From Lethocerus indicus (taxonomy: Eukaryota > Arthropoda > Insecta > Hemiptera > Belostomatidae): 64,000 nt of DNA. The DNA lies in assembly GCA_019843655.1 (NCBI GenBank), contig JACDQD010000010.1, forward strand, positions 1,364,001 to 1,428,000. Direction: 5' to 3'. Below, in pieces: positions 34,352 through 47,281 of this stretch; position 1 is the first letter of the stretch, and each line of letters begins with the position of its first letter. The position numbers and the translations under genes are program-made. The notes beneath the pieces were generated by a model. It saw nothing but the letters and a program-made list of their open reading frames with translations. It ran no database searches and was not told the DNA's origin.

Positions 34352-36021
34352 TATACGGGGATTACGTACCACACATACTCACGTGTACAATGAAACCTAT
34401 GTACGGGGGGAAAATTCCAGTTTAAAAATTGACTGGTATGTTATTGAATAGCGAGTATAGTACTAGACTTCTATACTAGAAGCTGTAGAATTAGTTCATT
34501 TTTTTTCCCCCGATTTCGTGTTTACCTCTTGGCATACAATAATTAAAATTTAAGGTATATTCATACCTTATAAACGTACTGATAAGAGAAACTCATCTCT
34601 GAGTTTCTCAGAATTGTGCAATTGTGTCGATTTACAACAGACGTGCCTTGAAAACTATTAAGTTGTCAAATGTACAGAATATCGGACAGCTGTACTATTT
34701 ATAATTCTGATTATGCGAAACTGTGTATATATATTTTGTTGTGACCATTTCTTGCAAACGTTGAATTCAACAAGGAACAGACAACAATAAAAGTGTACGC
34801 AAATCCATCCTTTTTTTTCCGGTATTGAACATTGTAAGAATTTGTCGGAGTGCCTTCTAAAAAAGAAATTAAAATATTTGTTAGGAAATTAAAAAAAAAA
34901 AATCAAACTTTTCTACGCCTGAAAAAATTATCCAACGTCCGTAATATAATAGCAACTCCGCGTTTAGATTATTTAAAAAATATAGTTCGAATGGAACTAA
35001 TAAAACACACGACCAATTCGTAGTACTTCGTTAGTCCTTGTATGGAGAAAATATCAAAGTTGTCACTTATGTGTCGTTCTATAAATTATTTTAAATGTTA
35101 GAAATGTTCTTAAATTTGTATTTGTACGTTGTTTGAAAATGACTAATAACGCTGACCTCTACCATCGAAATCATTAAATTGTCGGACATAATTAATTATC
35201 CCAAATAATATCGGAACTGGTTCTGATTAATTATGTATGTCCATTGTGCTAAATATACGACGAATTCAGAACTGTCCAACTTTAATTATTAAATTATTCG
35301 GAAACTGAAAACCTTATTTAGCGTTTTCCGGTACGGCCATTAAATTAATAGACGATTGTGAAATTTCAGTTCTAATTAATATAACAGTTTCACCGGCTGG
35401 GAAACTGTCGGGAACAATTTTAAAATAGCATTATTCGTTTATTCGTGCACACTCATTCTTATGACGTACTCTTTAATGAATTGAACGATGTAAATTTCTA
35501 CAAAGTGTACTCGGTACCAATATTACGATTGAAAATTGTGTAAAATGTATCTGTGTCGATGTAAAACATATATTTTTTTTTTGGTTTATCGAAATGTTGT
35601 CAAAGATGTGTGTAAATAAAAATTGTACCACTTTGAAACGGAGTTGTAAGTGGATGTTGTTCCGGCACCGACCGGATGCTTGAAAATACATGGCGTTTAT
35701 TTTCTGTTAATCGCGCGTTTCTTATAAAATCCCCGAAACAATTTCCCCCCCCAAGATATTTTTCAGGGTGTTTACGCACTTAGGCCTTAGGGAGACACAT
35801 CTGAATTCCCGCTCTGCAGCTACTAAGGGGAACAAAAAAAGGCCCAAAAAATAATTCGACAAGATGTGATTTCGACCACATCTGTTTCGTCGATCGCATA
35901 GTTACCGATTGTAATCAGGTGATGCGTATTGAATATTGTCGGCGCGCTGCCAATAAATAATTCCGCCGTTGAACGATTTAGGCCTCTCTGCCCGGGTGTA
36001 GTTGGAGGGCGGAAAATAAGA

Positions 36022-38688
36022 ATGAGGGGAGATGGAAACTTCAGGGATGAGCTGAGGCGGACCAGAATGCTCTCCGATCGGACCCGAGTGCAGGACCGGA
36101 CCGACAACCGGAGGACCAACAACGCCAGAGTCACGAAAAGGTAATTCTGTTCAGACCGGAATTTTTTACCCCACGTCCGAATTCCGGCAATTTCAACCCC
36201 TGCCGGCCGACCTCCCCGCCACGTTATTAAGCGGGGATGGTTGGTAATAATTTTACTTCGAGAAAAACCCCTTCGGTCTGTTTCAGCACCATCGAGCACC
36301 AGACCAACAACAGACGAGGTTCCCTGAGCTTCCGCAATACGATCAGGCCCCAAAGTCAAGGTTTTTTACTACTACAAAGAATAGTTTTTCTTATTTAAGT
36401 TAGCCGAAAAAAAAGCGGTGATATACATAGGGAGGGAAGAAAACGTTTGTTTGATGATGGTATCAAATTTATTATTGCGGAAATTCGGCGCTGTAGGGGG
36501 TTTTATATAATTTATGATCGCGGACTCAAACGGAACTTTCTTCTGTTTCTGTCTGACCGGTTTCGGCAGCTCGCCATCTTCAGTAGCGCTGTGTTAGTCA
36601 CTATCGGGGCACTTTGGATGTTTTCTGGGGCCGTCCTCTGCACTGCACTCTGTCAAGTATACAAGGATACAAACAAGTTTTATTTCTTTAAATACAAACG
36701 ATACATCGATAAAACGATATACAAATGGCCTATTGGCCTTACTACATATAATATATTTAAATATTATGGTACATTGATCGCGAATATTTAACAATATTGT
36801 TGTGATAATCGGGAAAATATACAATAGAAACCCGAGGACTTAAATTCACCGTGTCACTGTCACTTGTACTGTCGAGTTTATTAGTTGTCTATTAGACCTC
36901 TAATCCATTCAATTCCGTTCGCGCCATATTACCGCGTAAATAGACGCGTAGTTCCTAAATCAGGAGTGGTTTTTCGACGTCCCTATATATTTCTACTTAT
37001 AATACTGTATTTTTAAAATATAATAATGCCCGATTTTAAAAATATTCGTGTCGTTTGTTTGTCAGGCAATATTCTGGAGAACGAACCGGTCAAACTTCCA
37101 GCGAACCATCTGGTAATACGTTTATATTTAAAGCGTGATACAGATACGCATTGTTCTTTTTTTTAGAATAGACAAAAAGTAATTGTGAGACGGAAAGCCT
37201 GTTTCATGGCTTATGAGTTTTAGTTTCAAATTTCAATAAAATTCGAATAACGTATCAAATAAATTCCCACAACTCTCGATTAAACTACAATCGTAGGAGT
37301 GTACGATTCGTGTTTTGGATGTTTAAGTGGACCTCGTGGATGATCTGACGATCGATTAATACGCGGATCGTTTAATATTATTCTACTGTAAATTAGGCCT
37401 AATAGTGTGGTTGTTTGAGCAGGCGGCCTCGATAATACGGGCTGACGGTGACCTGGAGCGAGTGACGGCCGAGGCCCACGACAGGGCGATGACAGATATC
37501 GGCGTGCGTAAAACACTCAGTCTTATTTCAGCCAACTATATAGTTTTATCACTTCCAAACTTTAAATTCATGGTAACATTAAATTACTGGAAGGGTAATT
37601 TGCAATTGAAAAATTGAAAGACCAAGTTAATAATACTTGCACTTCGGCAAGATTCGATTTGATCTCAGATTGAATAGAATGAAGTTAGAGCCAACTCCTT
37701 GCCGAGCCTACTACTCGTTCAACTGAAGATTATACGCGGTGTAGAGCATTAAGTTATGTTTTGGCTGTATTACATCGTCACTGCCCACCCACTACTTCGT
37801 TCTCTCGTCAGAATTGTGCGCTCATTTTGTTCTGTTGTCCGTTCGAAACGCGATCAGAAACAGCTGGCGGCTCTGAAGAAAAGGATGCGTACCAACAGGG
37901 AACTGCTGGAGGCGACCACCAGGAGTCTGGCCCGCATCAACCTGGAGGGCGACAGGAGACGGGCCTCCTCGCTGAAGACGCCTCCGGGAGGCTTCCTCGG
38001 TAAGTTCGGGGGACGGGGTATATATTGGGGTCTGTTTCCCCGAGTGGTCTCTAATAAAGGGCCGGTGTCTCATCGGCAGTGGGCGCTAACGGCAAGGAAT
38101 GGGACAAGCGTCTGGAAGAGGTGACCGGCGAGATACGCAAGGTGCGGGAGTCGCTGAACGAAAGGAGCGGGTTCGGTGCCGCAGTCTCATCGGGAATCGG
38201 TAACGTCTCGCTCATCAAATATACATAATCTAGCGTTGACGGAGGCGAACAGAGTTGAGTTTTATTCGCAGGGGAATTTCAAAAAGTGCTGACGGACAGC
38301 GTCACCACTCTGAAACAGATGTCGGCCAAGAGCAGAGAAGTGGAGGCCTCCAAAGAGGAGATACATCGGTTGGTGACGACGCTGCAGAATGACGACCGAC
38401 CGGAACCACCCGGAGAGGACGAACTGAAGTAATTTCTCACAGTATTCGGCTTTAATTATTATATATCCTTGAGTGGAGCGTGAAAGAGGAGCTCCGCCGT
38501 TCCCGGTCTCGCTCGAGATACGGTCTTTTGGGAAAAGTCTAAAACTAGAATTTCCTCCAAGGTTCAACGAGCTGTTGGGTCGGTTGAAAGCTTCGGAGGC
38601 GAGGACCCGTGAACCCCTCCTCCTCCTCCAGGAAGATGAACCGGACGAAATCGAGAACGACGAAAGCGCAGAACAGATTCCTGAATAG
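36022..38688 (+). CDS. Coiled-coil protein of ~288 residues, possibly Dsn1-like
   Basis: Exons are 36022-36140, 36287-36360, 37066-37112, 37423-37503, 37858-37999, 38080-38199, 38272-38428 and 38562-38688, with consistent phases and a single stop. The N-terminus is Arg/Asn-rich and basic, with two basic-Ser motifs (RRGSLSF and RRRASSLKT) that fit Aurora/PKA-type sites. The middle and C-terminal parts are helical and coiled-coil (KQLAALKKRMRTNRELLEATTR; EWDKRLEEVTGEIRKVRESL; GEFQKVLTDSVTTLKQM). The C-tail is acidic. The layout of basic-Ser motifs, a Trp-containing helix and a later FQK-type helix loosely recalls the Mis12-complex subunit Dsn1. That is a weak inference, and I do not recognise the family. 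An additional 5' exon is possible. Confidence 0.75.
36545..36670. mobile_element. Foldback-element fragment
   Basis: TTCTGTCTGACCGGTTTCGG... TCTTCAGTAGCGCTGTGTTA... GCACTTTGGATGTTTTCT aligns with one arm and the centre of the element at 25712-25950. Only one arm is present. Confidence 0.7.
36706..36842 (-). repeat. Dispersed repeat copy B, possible retroelement 3' end
   Basis: Aligns with 16480-16615 (see that entry). On the minus strand it is followed, toward lower coordinates, by an A-rich stretch. Confidence 0.5.
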
Positions 38689-39059
38689 TGTTATTGATAA
38701 CAAAATAATAGATATAGTATAATAAAATGAATCTATCCTCCAGTCTTAATATTTTTTTCACAACCGAGAGCCGCGAAAGATCGTCCCTTACCCTGAGCTC
38801 CAGTGAGGGAACCGACCAACAACGCTTGTTTCCAACTGGGTTGGAGGCAGTAACAGTTAAGACATAACGGGTCGGGGGCGGCGGGAGATTTGTCCGGATG
38901 AGAATGTGCAGTGAAATGCCGGCAGTTGTGTGCGCTAGCGGCCCTCCGGGGAATATAGTCTATTCTAGAGACGGCCATTCTGGACAACATTATACGTCGC
39001 CGCTGGATAACTTCACCGCCCTCCAACAACCCCATTCCAATCCTTAACAACGGTTTTCT
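38689..39059. other. 3' flank of the coiled-coil gene
   Basis: AATAAA at 38721-38726, 33 bases after the stop, is the likely polyadenylation signal. The rest is moderately GC-rich and holds nothing I can identify. Confidence 0.6.
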
Positions 39060-41862
39060 TTGTCATCTCTAATAAACCTTCTTCTAACTAGTATCATATA
39101 CTAGCGCGTTATAGCTTTTATTTTGTGCTCTAAAACTACTTTTCAGCTTTGATTCTATAGACGCGTTTTGGCGGTTCGACCCTGACTTTTCACCCTTGAA
39201 AAAACAGTCTAGAACCTCGTTTTGGCCTTATTTGTGGTATAGAGCCACATTTCAGCCCTGATTGACCAGTACAGGCCCATTTTGGCCCTAACTCGTGGCG
39301 GAAGAACCACTTATTAGCCCTCATATATATATAAATACATTTCAGTCCTGAGTTAGCAGTTTATAACCCCCTTTATGGCCGGAACATAGAGTTGAAAAAC
39401 CATTTATCAGCCCACATATTCCTCTGAAATACCGCTTCCTTGCAGTTATTTTGTGGTGTAAAACCAGTTTTCAGCCCTGCTAATGCAGTATATAACCGCG
39501 TAAAAGGCGGCTTTCTGGCCAAAGATCGGGGCTAAAAGGCGATATTCTGTCCCAAATCAGGGGTAAAAAGCGGCGATTTTTCACAGACAAATCAGAGCTA
39601 AAACGCTGTTTTGTTTTTTTAAGATAAAAGCGGACAAAAGCCTGAGGCGGTTTTTTGGCCCAAAATTGGGGCTAAAAGACTGTTTATTGGCATAAAATTG
39701 GGGCTGAACGGTGGATTTTTGTCCAAAAATCATGGCCAAAACGTAGATTTTGGCCCCAAAATAATGGCTAAATAGTACTCTTTTGCCTCAAAATCATGCA
39801 TAAATGGTTTGTTGACCCAAAATTAACCCAAAAAGGGGCTTTTTAGCCCAAAAATCGGTACAAAAGGCGGTATTTAGACCCAAAATCTGCCCCAAAAGGG
39901 GATTTTTAGGCCAAAAATAGACCCATAAAGGCGGTTTTTAGCCCAAAATCTGACCAAAATGGGGGTTTTTAGGCCCAAAATCTGACCAAAAAGGGGGTTT
40001 TTGGCCAAAAATAAGGCGAAAAATGGGTTTAAAGGTAAAAAAAAGCAGAAAAATGGGGTTTTCGGCCAAAACTAAGGCGAAAAATGGGTTTTTACGCCAA
40101 AAATAAGCCGAAAAATGGGTTTTGAGGCCAAAAATCGACCAAAAACAGGGGTTTTAAGATCAAAAAATTGACAAAAAATGTGGATTTTAGGCCAAAAATC
40201 GGCCCAAAAACGGGGGTTTTTAGGCCAAAAATAGACACATAAAGGCGGATTTTAGCCCAAAATCTGACCAAAATGGAGGTTTTTAGGCCCAAAATTTGAC
40301 AAAAAAGGGGGTTTTCAGGCCCAAAATAAGCCGAAAAATGTGTTTTAAGGCCAAAAATCGACCCAAAACGGGGGTTTAAAGATCTAAAATTGGCCAAAAA
40401 ATGTAGTTTTTAATTCAAATATCAGCCCAAAAAGGCGGATTATAGGCCAAAAATAAACCCAAAAACGGCTTTTCAGCCCAAAAATCGGTCCAAAAAGGCG
40501 GTATTTAGACCCAAAATCAGCCCCAAAAGGGGTTTTTAGGCCAAAGAGACCCATAAAGGCGGTTTTAGCCCAAAATCTGACCAAAATGGGGGTTTTTCGG
40601 CCCTAAAATCGGACCAAAAGGCAATATTTAGACCCAAAATCGGCCCCAAAGGGGGGTTTTTAAACCCAAAATCTGACCAAAAAGGGGGTTTTAGGCCCAA
40701 AATAAGGAGAAAAATGGGTTTTTAGGCCAAAAATAAGCCGGAAAATGGGTTTTTAGGCCAAAAATAAGCCGGAAAATGGGTTTTGAGGCCAAAAATCGAC
40801 CCAAAACGGGGGTTTTTAGGCCAAAAATAGACCCATAAAGGCGGATTTTAGCCCAAAATCTGACAAAAAGGGAGGTTTTTTAGGCCCAAAATTAAGCCAA
40901 ATAGGGCGTTTTCAGGCCAAAAATTGACCAAAAACAGGGGGTTTCAGATCAAAAATTTGCCAAAAAATGTGGTTTTTAGGCCAAAAATCGGCCCAAAAAG
41001 GCGGTATTTAGACCCAAAATCAGCCCCAAAAGGGGGTTTTTAGGCCAAAAGTAGACCCATAAAGACGGATTTTAGCCCAAAATCTGACCAAAATGGGGGT
41101 TTTTCGGCCCTAAAATCGGACCAAAAGGCAATATTTAGACCCAAAATCGGCCCCAAAGGGGGGTTTTTAAACCCAAAATCTGACCAAAAAGGGGGTTTTA
41201 GGCCCAAAATAAGGAGAAAAATGGGTTTTTAGGCCTAAAATAAGCAGAAAAATGGGTTTCTAGGCCAAAAATAAGTAGAAAAATGGGTTTTTAGGCCAAA
41301 ACTAAGCCGAAAAATGGGTTTTTAGGCCAAAAATAAGCCGGAAAATGGGTTTTGAGGCCAAAAATCGACCCAAGACGGGGGTTTTTAGGCCAAAAATAGA
41401 GCCATAAAGGTGGATTTTAGCCCAAAATCTGACCAAAATGGAGGTTTTTTAGGCCCAAAATTTGACCAAATAGGGGTTTTAGGCCAAAAGTCGGCCCAAA
41501 ATTTTAGGACCAAAAAGTCGGTATTTAGACCCAAAATCAGCCCCAAAAGGGGGTTTTTAGGCCAAAAATAGAACCATAAAGGCGTTTTTAGCCCAAAATC
41601 TGACCAAAATGGGGTTTTTAGGCCCAGAAATAGCCCCAAAAAGGCGGTTTGTTGACCAAAAATTAACCCAAAAAGGGGCTTTTAAGCCCAAAAATCTGAC
41701 CAAAAAGTCGGTATTTAGACCCAAAATCAGACCCAAAACGGGTTTTTAGGCCAAAAATAAGCTGAATTTTAGGCCCAAAATCCAAAATTTTCGAAAACCT
41801 AAATTTTCTTTTAGGGCAAAACCCCAAAATAAAAAATTTAACAGCCCAAAAATCACTTCGAA
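39060..41862. repeat. Degenerate AG-rich repeat arm, left of the satellite
   Basis: From 39060 to about 39500 an irregular ~70-bp motif recurs (...AACCACTTTTCAGCCCTGA...). From there to about 41800 the motif is 35-45 bp, of the form GGCCCAAAATCTGACCAAAA followed by GGGGGTTTTTA, with many variants. Long stop-free frames on the minus strand are a by-product of the repeat. Closer to 41.8 kb the sequence grades into the 103-bp monomer. Confidence 0.9.
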
Positions 41863-44800
41863 TATGGATCGATCTGCGAAAATTTTCGAAAACCTAAATT
41901 TTCGATTTTCAACCGCCGTTTTAGGGCAAGTGTAACTCACTTTGGGACACTTGTGGGTGGAATATGGATCGATCTGCGAAAATTTTCGAAAACCTAAATT
42001 TTCGATTTTCAACCGCCGTTTTAGGGCAAGTGTAACTCACTTTGGGACACTTGTGGGTGGAATATGGGATCGATCTGCGAAAATTTTCGAAAAACCTAAA
42101 TTTTCGATTTTCAAGCCGCCGTTTTAGGGCAAGTGTAACTCACTTTGGGACACTTGTGGGTGGAATATGGGATCGATCTGCGAAAATTTTCGAAAACCTA
42201 AATTTTCGATTTTCAAGCCGCCGTTTTAGGGCAAGTGTAACTCACTTTGGGACACTTGTGGGTGGAATATGGGATCGATCTGCGAAAATTTTCGAAAACC
42301 TAAATTTTCGATTTTCAAGCCGCCGTTTTAGGGGCAAGTGTAACTCACTTTGGGACACTTGTGGGTGGAATATGGGATCGATCTGCGAAAATTTTCGAAA
42401 ACCTAAATTTTCGATTTTCAAGCCGCCGTTTTAGGGGCAAGTGTAACTCACTTTGGTACACTTGTGGGTGGAATATGGGATCGATCTGCGAAAATTTTCG
42501 AAAACCTAAATTTTCGATTTTCAAGCCGCCGTTTTAGGGGCAAGTGTAACTCACTTTGGTACACTTGTGGGTGGAATATGGGATCGATCTGCGAAAATTT
42601 TCGAAAACCTAAATTTTCGATTTTCAAGCCGCCGTTTTAGGGGCAAGTGTAACTCACTTTGGGACACTTGTGGGTGGAATATGGGATCGATCTGCGAAAA
42701 TTTTCGAAAACCTAAATTTTCGATTTTCAAGCCGCCGTTTTAGGGGCAAGTGTAACTCACTTTGGGACACTTGTGGGTGGAATATGGGATCGATCTGCGA
42801 AAATTTTCGAAAAACCTAAATTTTCGATTTTCAAGCCGCCGTTTTAGGGGCAAGTGTAACTCACTTTGGGACACTTGTGGGTGGAATATGGGATCGATCT
42901 GCGAAAATTTTCGAAAAACCTAAATTTTCGATTTTCAAGCCGCCGTTTTAGGGGCAAGTGTAACTCACTTTGGGACACTTGTGGGTGGAATATGGGATCG
43001 ATCTGCGAAAATTTTCGAAAAACCTAAATTTTCGATTTTCAAGCCGCCGTTTTAGGGGCAAGTGTAACTCACTTTGGGACACTTGTGGGTGGAATATGGG
43101 ATCGATCTGCGAAAATTTTCGAAAACCTAAATTTTCGATTTTCAAAATTTTCGCCGCCGTTTTAGGGGCAAGTGTAACTCACTTTGGGACACTTGTGGGT
43201 GGAATATGGGATCGATCTGCGAAAATTTTCGAAAAACCTAAATTTTCGATTTTCAAGCCGCCGTTTTAGGGGCAAGTGTAACTCACTTTGGGACACTTGT
43301 GGGTGGAATATGGGATCGATCTGCGAAAATTTTCGAAAAACCTAAATTTTCGATTTTCAAGCCGCCGTTTTAGGGGCAAGTGTAACTCACTTTGGGACAC
43401 TTGTGGGTGGAATATGGGATCGATCTGCGAAAATTTTCGAAAAACCTAAATTTTCGATTTTCAAGCCGCCGTTTTAGGGGCAAGTGTAACTCACTTTGGG
43501 ACACTTGTGGGTGGAATATGGGATCGATCTGCGAAAATTTTCGAAAAACCTAAATTTTCGATTTTCAAGCCGCCGTTTTAGGGGCAAGTGTAACTCACTT
43601 TGGGACACTTGTGGGTGGAATATGGGATCGATCTGCGAAAATTTTCGAAAAACCTAAATTTTCGATTTTCAAGCCGCCGTTTTAGGGGCAAGTGTAACTC
43701 ACTTTGGGACACTTGTGGGTGGAATATGGGATCGATCTGCGAAAATTTTCGAAAACCTAAATTTTCGATTTTCAAGCCGCCGTTTTAGGGGCAAGTGTAA
43801 CTCACTTTGGTACACTTGTGGGTGGAATATGGGATCGATCTGCGAAAATTTTCGAAAACCTAAATTTTCGATTTTCAAGCCGCCGTTTTAGGGGCAAGTG
43901 TAACTCACTTTGGGACACTTGTGGGTGGAATATGGGATCGATCTGCGAAAATTTTCGAAAAACCTAAATTTTCGATTTTCAAGCCGCCGTTTTAGGGGCA
44001 AGTGTAACTCACTTTGGTACACTTGTGGGTGGAATATGGGATCGATCTGCGAAAATTTTCGAAAAACCTAAATTTTCGATTTTCAAGCCGCCGTTTTAGG
44101 GGCAAGTGTAACTCACTTTGGTACACTTGTGGGTGGAATATGGGATCGATCTGCGAAAATTTTCGAAAAACCTAAATTTTCGATTTTCAAGCCGCCGTTT
44201 TAGGGCAAGTGTAACTCACTTTGGGACACTTGTGGGTGGAATATGGGATCGATCTGCGAAAATTTTCGAAAAACCTAAATTTTCGATTTTCAAGCCGCCG
44301 TTTTAGGGGCAAGTGTAACTCACTTTGGGACACTTGTGGGTGGAATATGGGATCGATCTGCGAAAATTTTCGAAAAACCTAAATTTTCGATTTTCAAGCC
44401 GCCGTTTTAGGGGCAAGTGTAACTCACTTTGGGACACTTGTGGGTGGAATATGGGATCGATCTGCGAAAATTTTCGAAAAACCTAAATTTTCGATTTTCA
44501 AGCCGCCGTTTTAGGGGCAAGTGTAACTCACTTTGGTACACTTGTGGGTGGAATATGGGATCGATCTGCGAAAATTTTCGAAAACCTAAATTTTCGATTT
44601 TCAAGCCGCCGTTTTAGGGGCAAGTGTAACTCACTTTGGTACACTTGTGGGTGGAATATGGGATCGATCTGCGAAAATTTTCGAAAACCTAAATTTTCGA
44701 TTTTCAAGCCGCCGTTTTAGGGGCAAGTGTAACTCACTTTGGGACACTTGTGGGTGGAATATGGGATCGATCTGCGAAAATTTTCGAAAAACCTAAATTT

Positions 44801-47281
44801 TCGATTTTCAAGCCGCCGTTTTAGGGGCAAGTGTAACTCACTTTGGGACACTTGTGGGTGGAATATGGGATCGATCTGCGAAAATTTTCGAAAACCTAAA
44901 TTTTCGATTTTCAAGCCGCCGTTTTAGGGGCAAGTGTAACTCACTTTGGGACACTTGTGGGTGGAATATGGGATCGATCTGCGAAAATTTTCGAAAAACC
45001 TAAATTTTCGATTTTCAAGCCGCCGTTTTAGGGGCAAGTGTAACTCACTTTGGGACACTTGTGGGTGGAATATGGGATCGATCTGCGAAAATTTTCGAAA
45101 AACCTAAATTTTCGATTTTCAAGCCGCCGTTTTAGGGGCAAGTGTAACTCACTTTGGGACACTTGTGGGTGGAATATGGGATCGATCTGCGAAAATTTTC
45201 GAAAAACCTAAATTTTCGATTTTCAAGCCGCCGTTTTAGGGGCAAGTGTAACTCACTTTGGTACACTTGTGGGTGGAATATGGGATCGATCTGCGAAAAT
45301 TTTCGAAAACCTAAATTTTCGATTTTCAAGCCGCCGTTTTAGGGGCAAGTGTAACTCACTTTGGTACACTTGTGGGTGGAATATGGGATCGATCTGCGAA
45401 AATTTTCGAAAAACCTAAATTTTCGATTTTCAAGCCGCCGTTTTAGGGGCAAGTGTAACTCACTTTGGTACACTTGTGGGTGGAATATGGGATCGATCTG
45501 CGAAAATTTTCGAAAAACCTAAATTTTCGATTTTCAAGCCGCCGTTTTAGGGGCAAGTGTAACTCACTTTGGGACACTTGTGGGTGGAATATGGGATCGA
45601 TCTGCGAAAATTTTCGAAAAACCTAAATTTTCGATTTTCAAGCCGCCGTTTTAGGGGCAAGTGTAACTCACTTTGGTACACTTGTGGGTGGAATATGGGA
45701 TCGATCTGCGAAAATTTTCGAAAAACCTAAATTTTCGATTTTCAAGCCGCCGTTTTAGGGGCAAGTGTAACTCACTTTGGGACACTTGTGGGTGGAATAT
45801 GGGATCGATCTGCGAAAATTTTCGAAAAACCTAAATTTTCGATTTTCAAGCCGCCGTTTTAGGGGCAAGTGTAACTCACTTTGGTACACTTGTGGGTGGA
45901 ATATGGGATCGATCTGCGAAAATTTTCGAAAACCTAAATTTTCGATTTTCAAGCCGCCGTTTTAGGGGCAAGTGTAACTCACTTTGGGACACTTGTGGGT
46001 GGAATATGGGATCGATCTGCGAAAATTTTCGAAAAACCTAAATTTTCGATTTTCAAGCCGCCGTTTTAGGGGCAAGTGTAACTCACTTTGGGACACTTGT
46101 GGGTGGAATATGGGATCGATCTGCGAAAATTTTCGAAAACCTAAATTTTCGATTTTCAAGCCGCCGTTTTAGGGGCAAGTGTAACTCACTTTGGGACACT
46201 TGTGGGTGGAATATGGGATCGATCTGCGAAAATTTTCGAAAAACCTAAATTTTCGATTTTCAAGCCGCCGTTTTAGGGGCAAGTGTAACTCACTTTGGTA
46301 CACTTGTGGGTGGAATATGGGATCGATCTGCGAAAATTTTCGAAAAACCTAAATTTTCGATTTTCAAGCCGCCGTTTTAGGGGCAAGTGTAACTCACTTT
46401 GGTACACTTGTGGGTGGAATATGGGATCGATCTGCGAAAATTTTCGAAAAACCTAAATTTTCGATTTTCAAGCCGCCGTTTTAGGGGCAAGTGTAACTCA
46501 CTTTGGGACACTTGTGGGTGGAATATGGGATCGATCTGCGAAAATTTTCGAAAAACCTAAATTTTCGATTTTCAAGCCGCCGTTTTAGGGGCAAGTGTAA
46601 CTCACTTTGGGACACTTGTGGGTGGAATATGGGATCGATCTGCGAAAATTTTCGAAAAACCTAAATTTTCGATTTTCAAGCCGCCGTTTTAGGGGCAAGT
46701 GTAACTCACTTTGGGACACTTGTGGGTGGAATATGGGATCGATCTGCGAAAATTTTCGAAAACCTAAATTTTCGATTTTCAAGCCGCCGTTTTAGGGGCA
46801 AGTGTAACTCACTTTGGGACACTTGTGGGTGGAATATGGGATCGATCTGCGAAAATTTTCGAAAACCTAAATTTTCGATTTTCAAGCCGCCGTTTTAGGG
46901 GCAAGTGTAACTCACTTTGGGACACTTGTGGGTGGAATATGGGATCGATCTGCGAAAATTTTCGAAAACCTAAATTTTCGATTTTCAAGCCGCCGTTTTA
47001 GGGGCAAGTGTAACTCACTTTGGGACACTTGTGGGTGGAATATGGGATCGATCTGCGAAAATTTTCGAAAAACCTAAATTTTCGATTTTCAAGCCGCCGT
47101 TTTAGGGGCAAGTGTAACTCACTTTGGGACACTTGTGGGTGGAATATGGGATCGATCTGGGAAAATTTTCGAAAAACCTAAATTTTCGATTTTCAAGCCG
47201 CCGTTTTAGGGGCAAGTGTAACTCACTTTGGGACACTTGTGGGTGGAATATGGGATCGATCTGGGTAAATTTTCGATCCTA
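41863..47281. repeat. Satellite array, ~52 copies of a 103-104-bp monomer
   Basis: Monomers are nearly identical. Each reads GTGTAACTCACTTTGGGACAC, GGTGGAATATGGGATCGATC, GCGAAAATTTTCGAAAA, CCTAAATTTTCGATTTTC and AAGCCGCCGTTTTAGGGGC in order. The length alternates between 103 and 104 because of a 4- or 5-A run after TTTTCG. Two diagnostic variants, GGGACAC and GGTACAC, are interspersed. One monomer near 43140 has a 6-7-base insertion (CAAAATTTTCGCCG). The first two and last two monomers are diverged. The unit holds a 12-bp palindrome, CGAAAATTTTCG. No spacers or genes. Confidence 0.98.

Larger units (their letters stand above)
33945..36021. other. Spacer between kinesin and coiled-coil gene
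   Basis: Contains likely kinesin polyadenylation signals (AATAAA at 34144-34149 and a later AATAAAAG near 34786), one small MITE (34198-34351) and AT-rich sequence. An acceptor-like TAG at 35999 and an open frame upstream of 36022 leave room for an unseen 5' exon of the next gene. Confidence 0.5.

Noticed and set aside
38733..39050. Minus-strand 105-codon frame downstream of the coiled-coil gene
   Set aside because: Overlaps the probable polyadenylation region; Cys/His content shows no motif pattern.
40092..41639. Minus-strand frames rich in FGLKTPF-type repeats
   Set aside because: Arise from the degenerate 35-45-bp repeat; no start context, no splice structure, frequent frame changes.
41942..46795. 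Dozens of repeated 60-130-codon open frames on both strands
   Set aside because: Each is the same satellite monomer read in a stop-free frame; length varies only with the 4A/5A indel.
41863..47281. Regular array resembling a CRISPR
   Set aside because: Contiguous monomers with no unique spacers, 103-bp units, eukaryotic context: a satellite.
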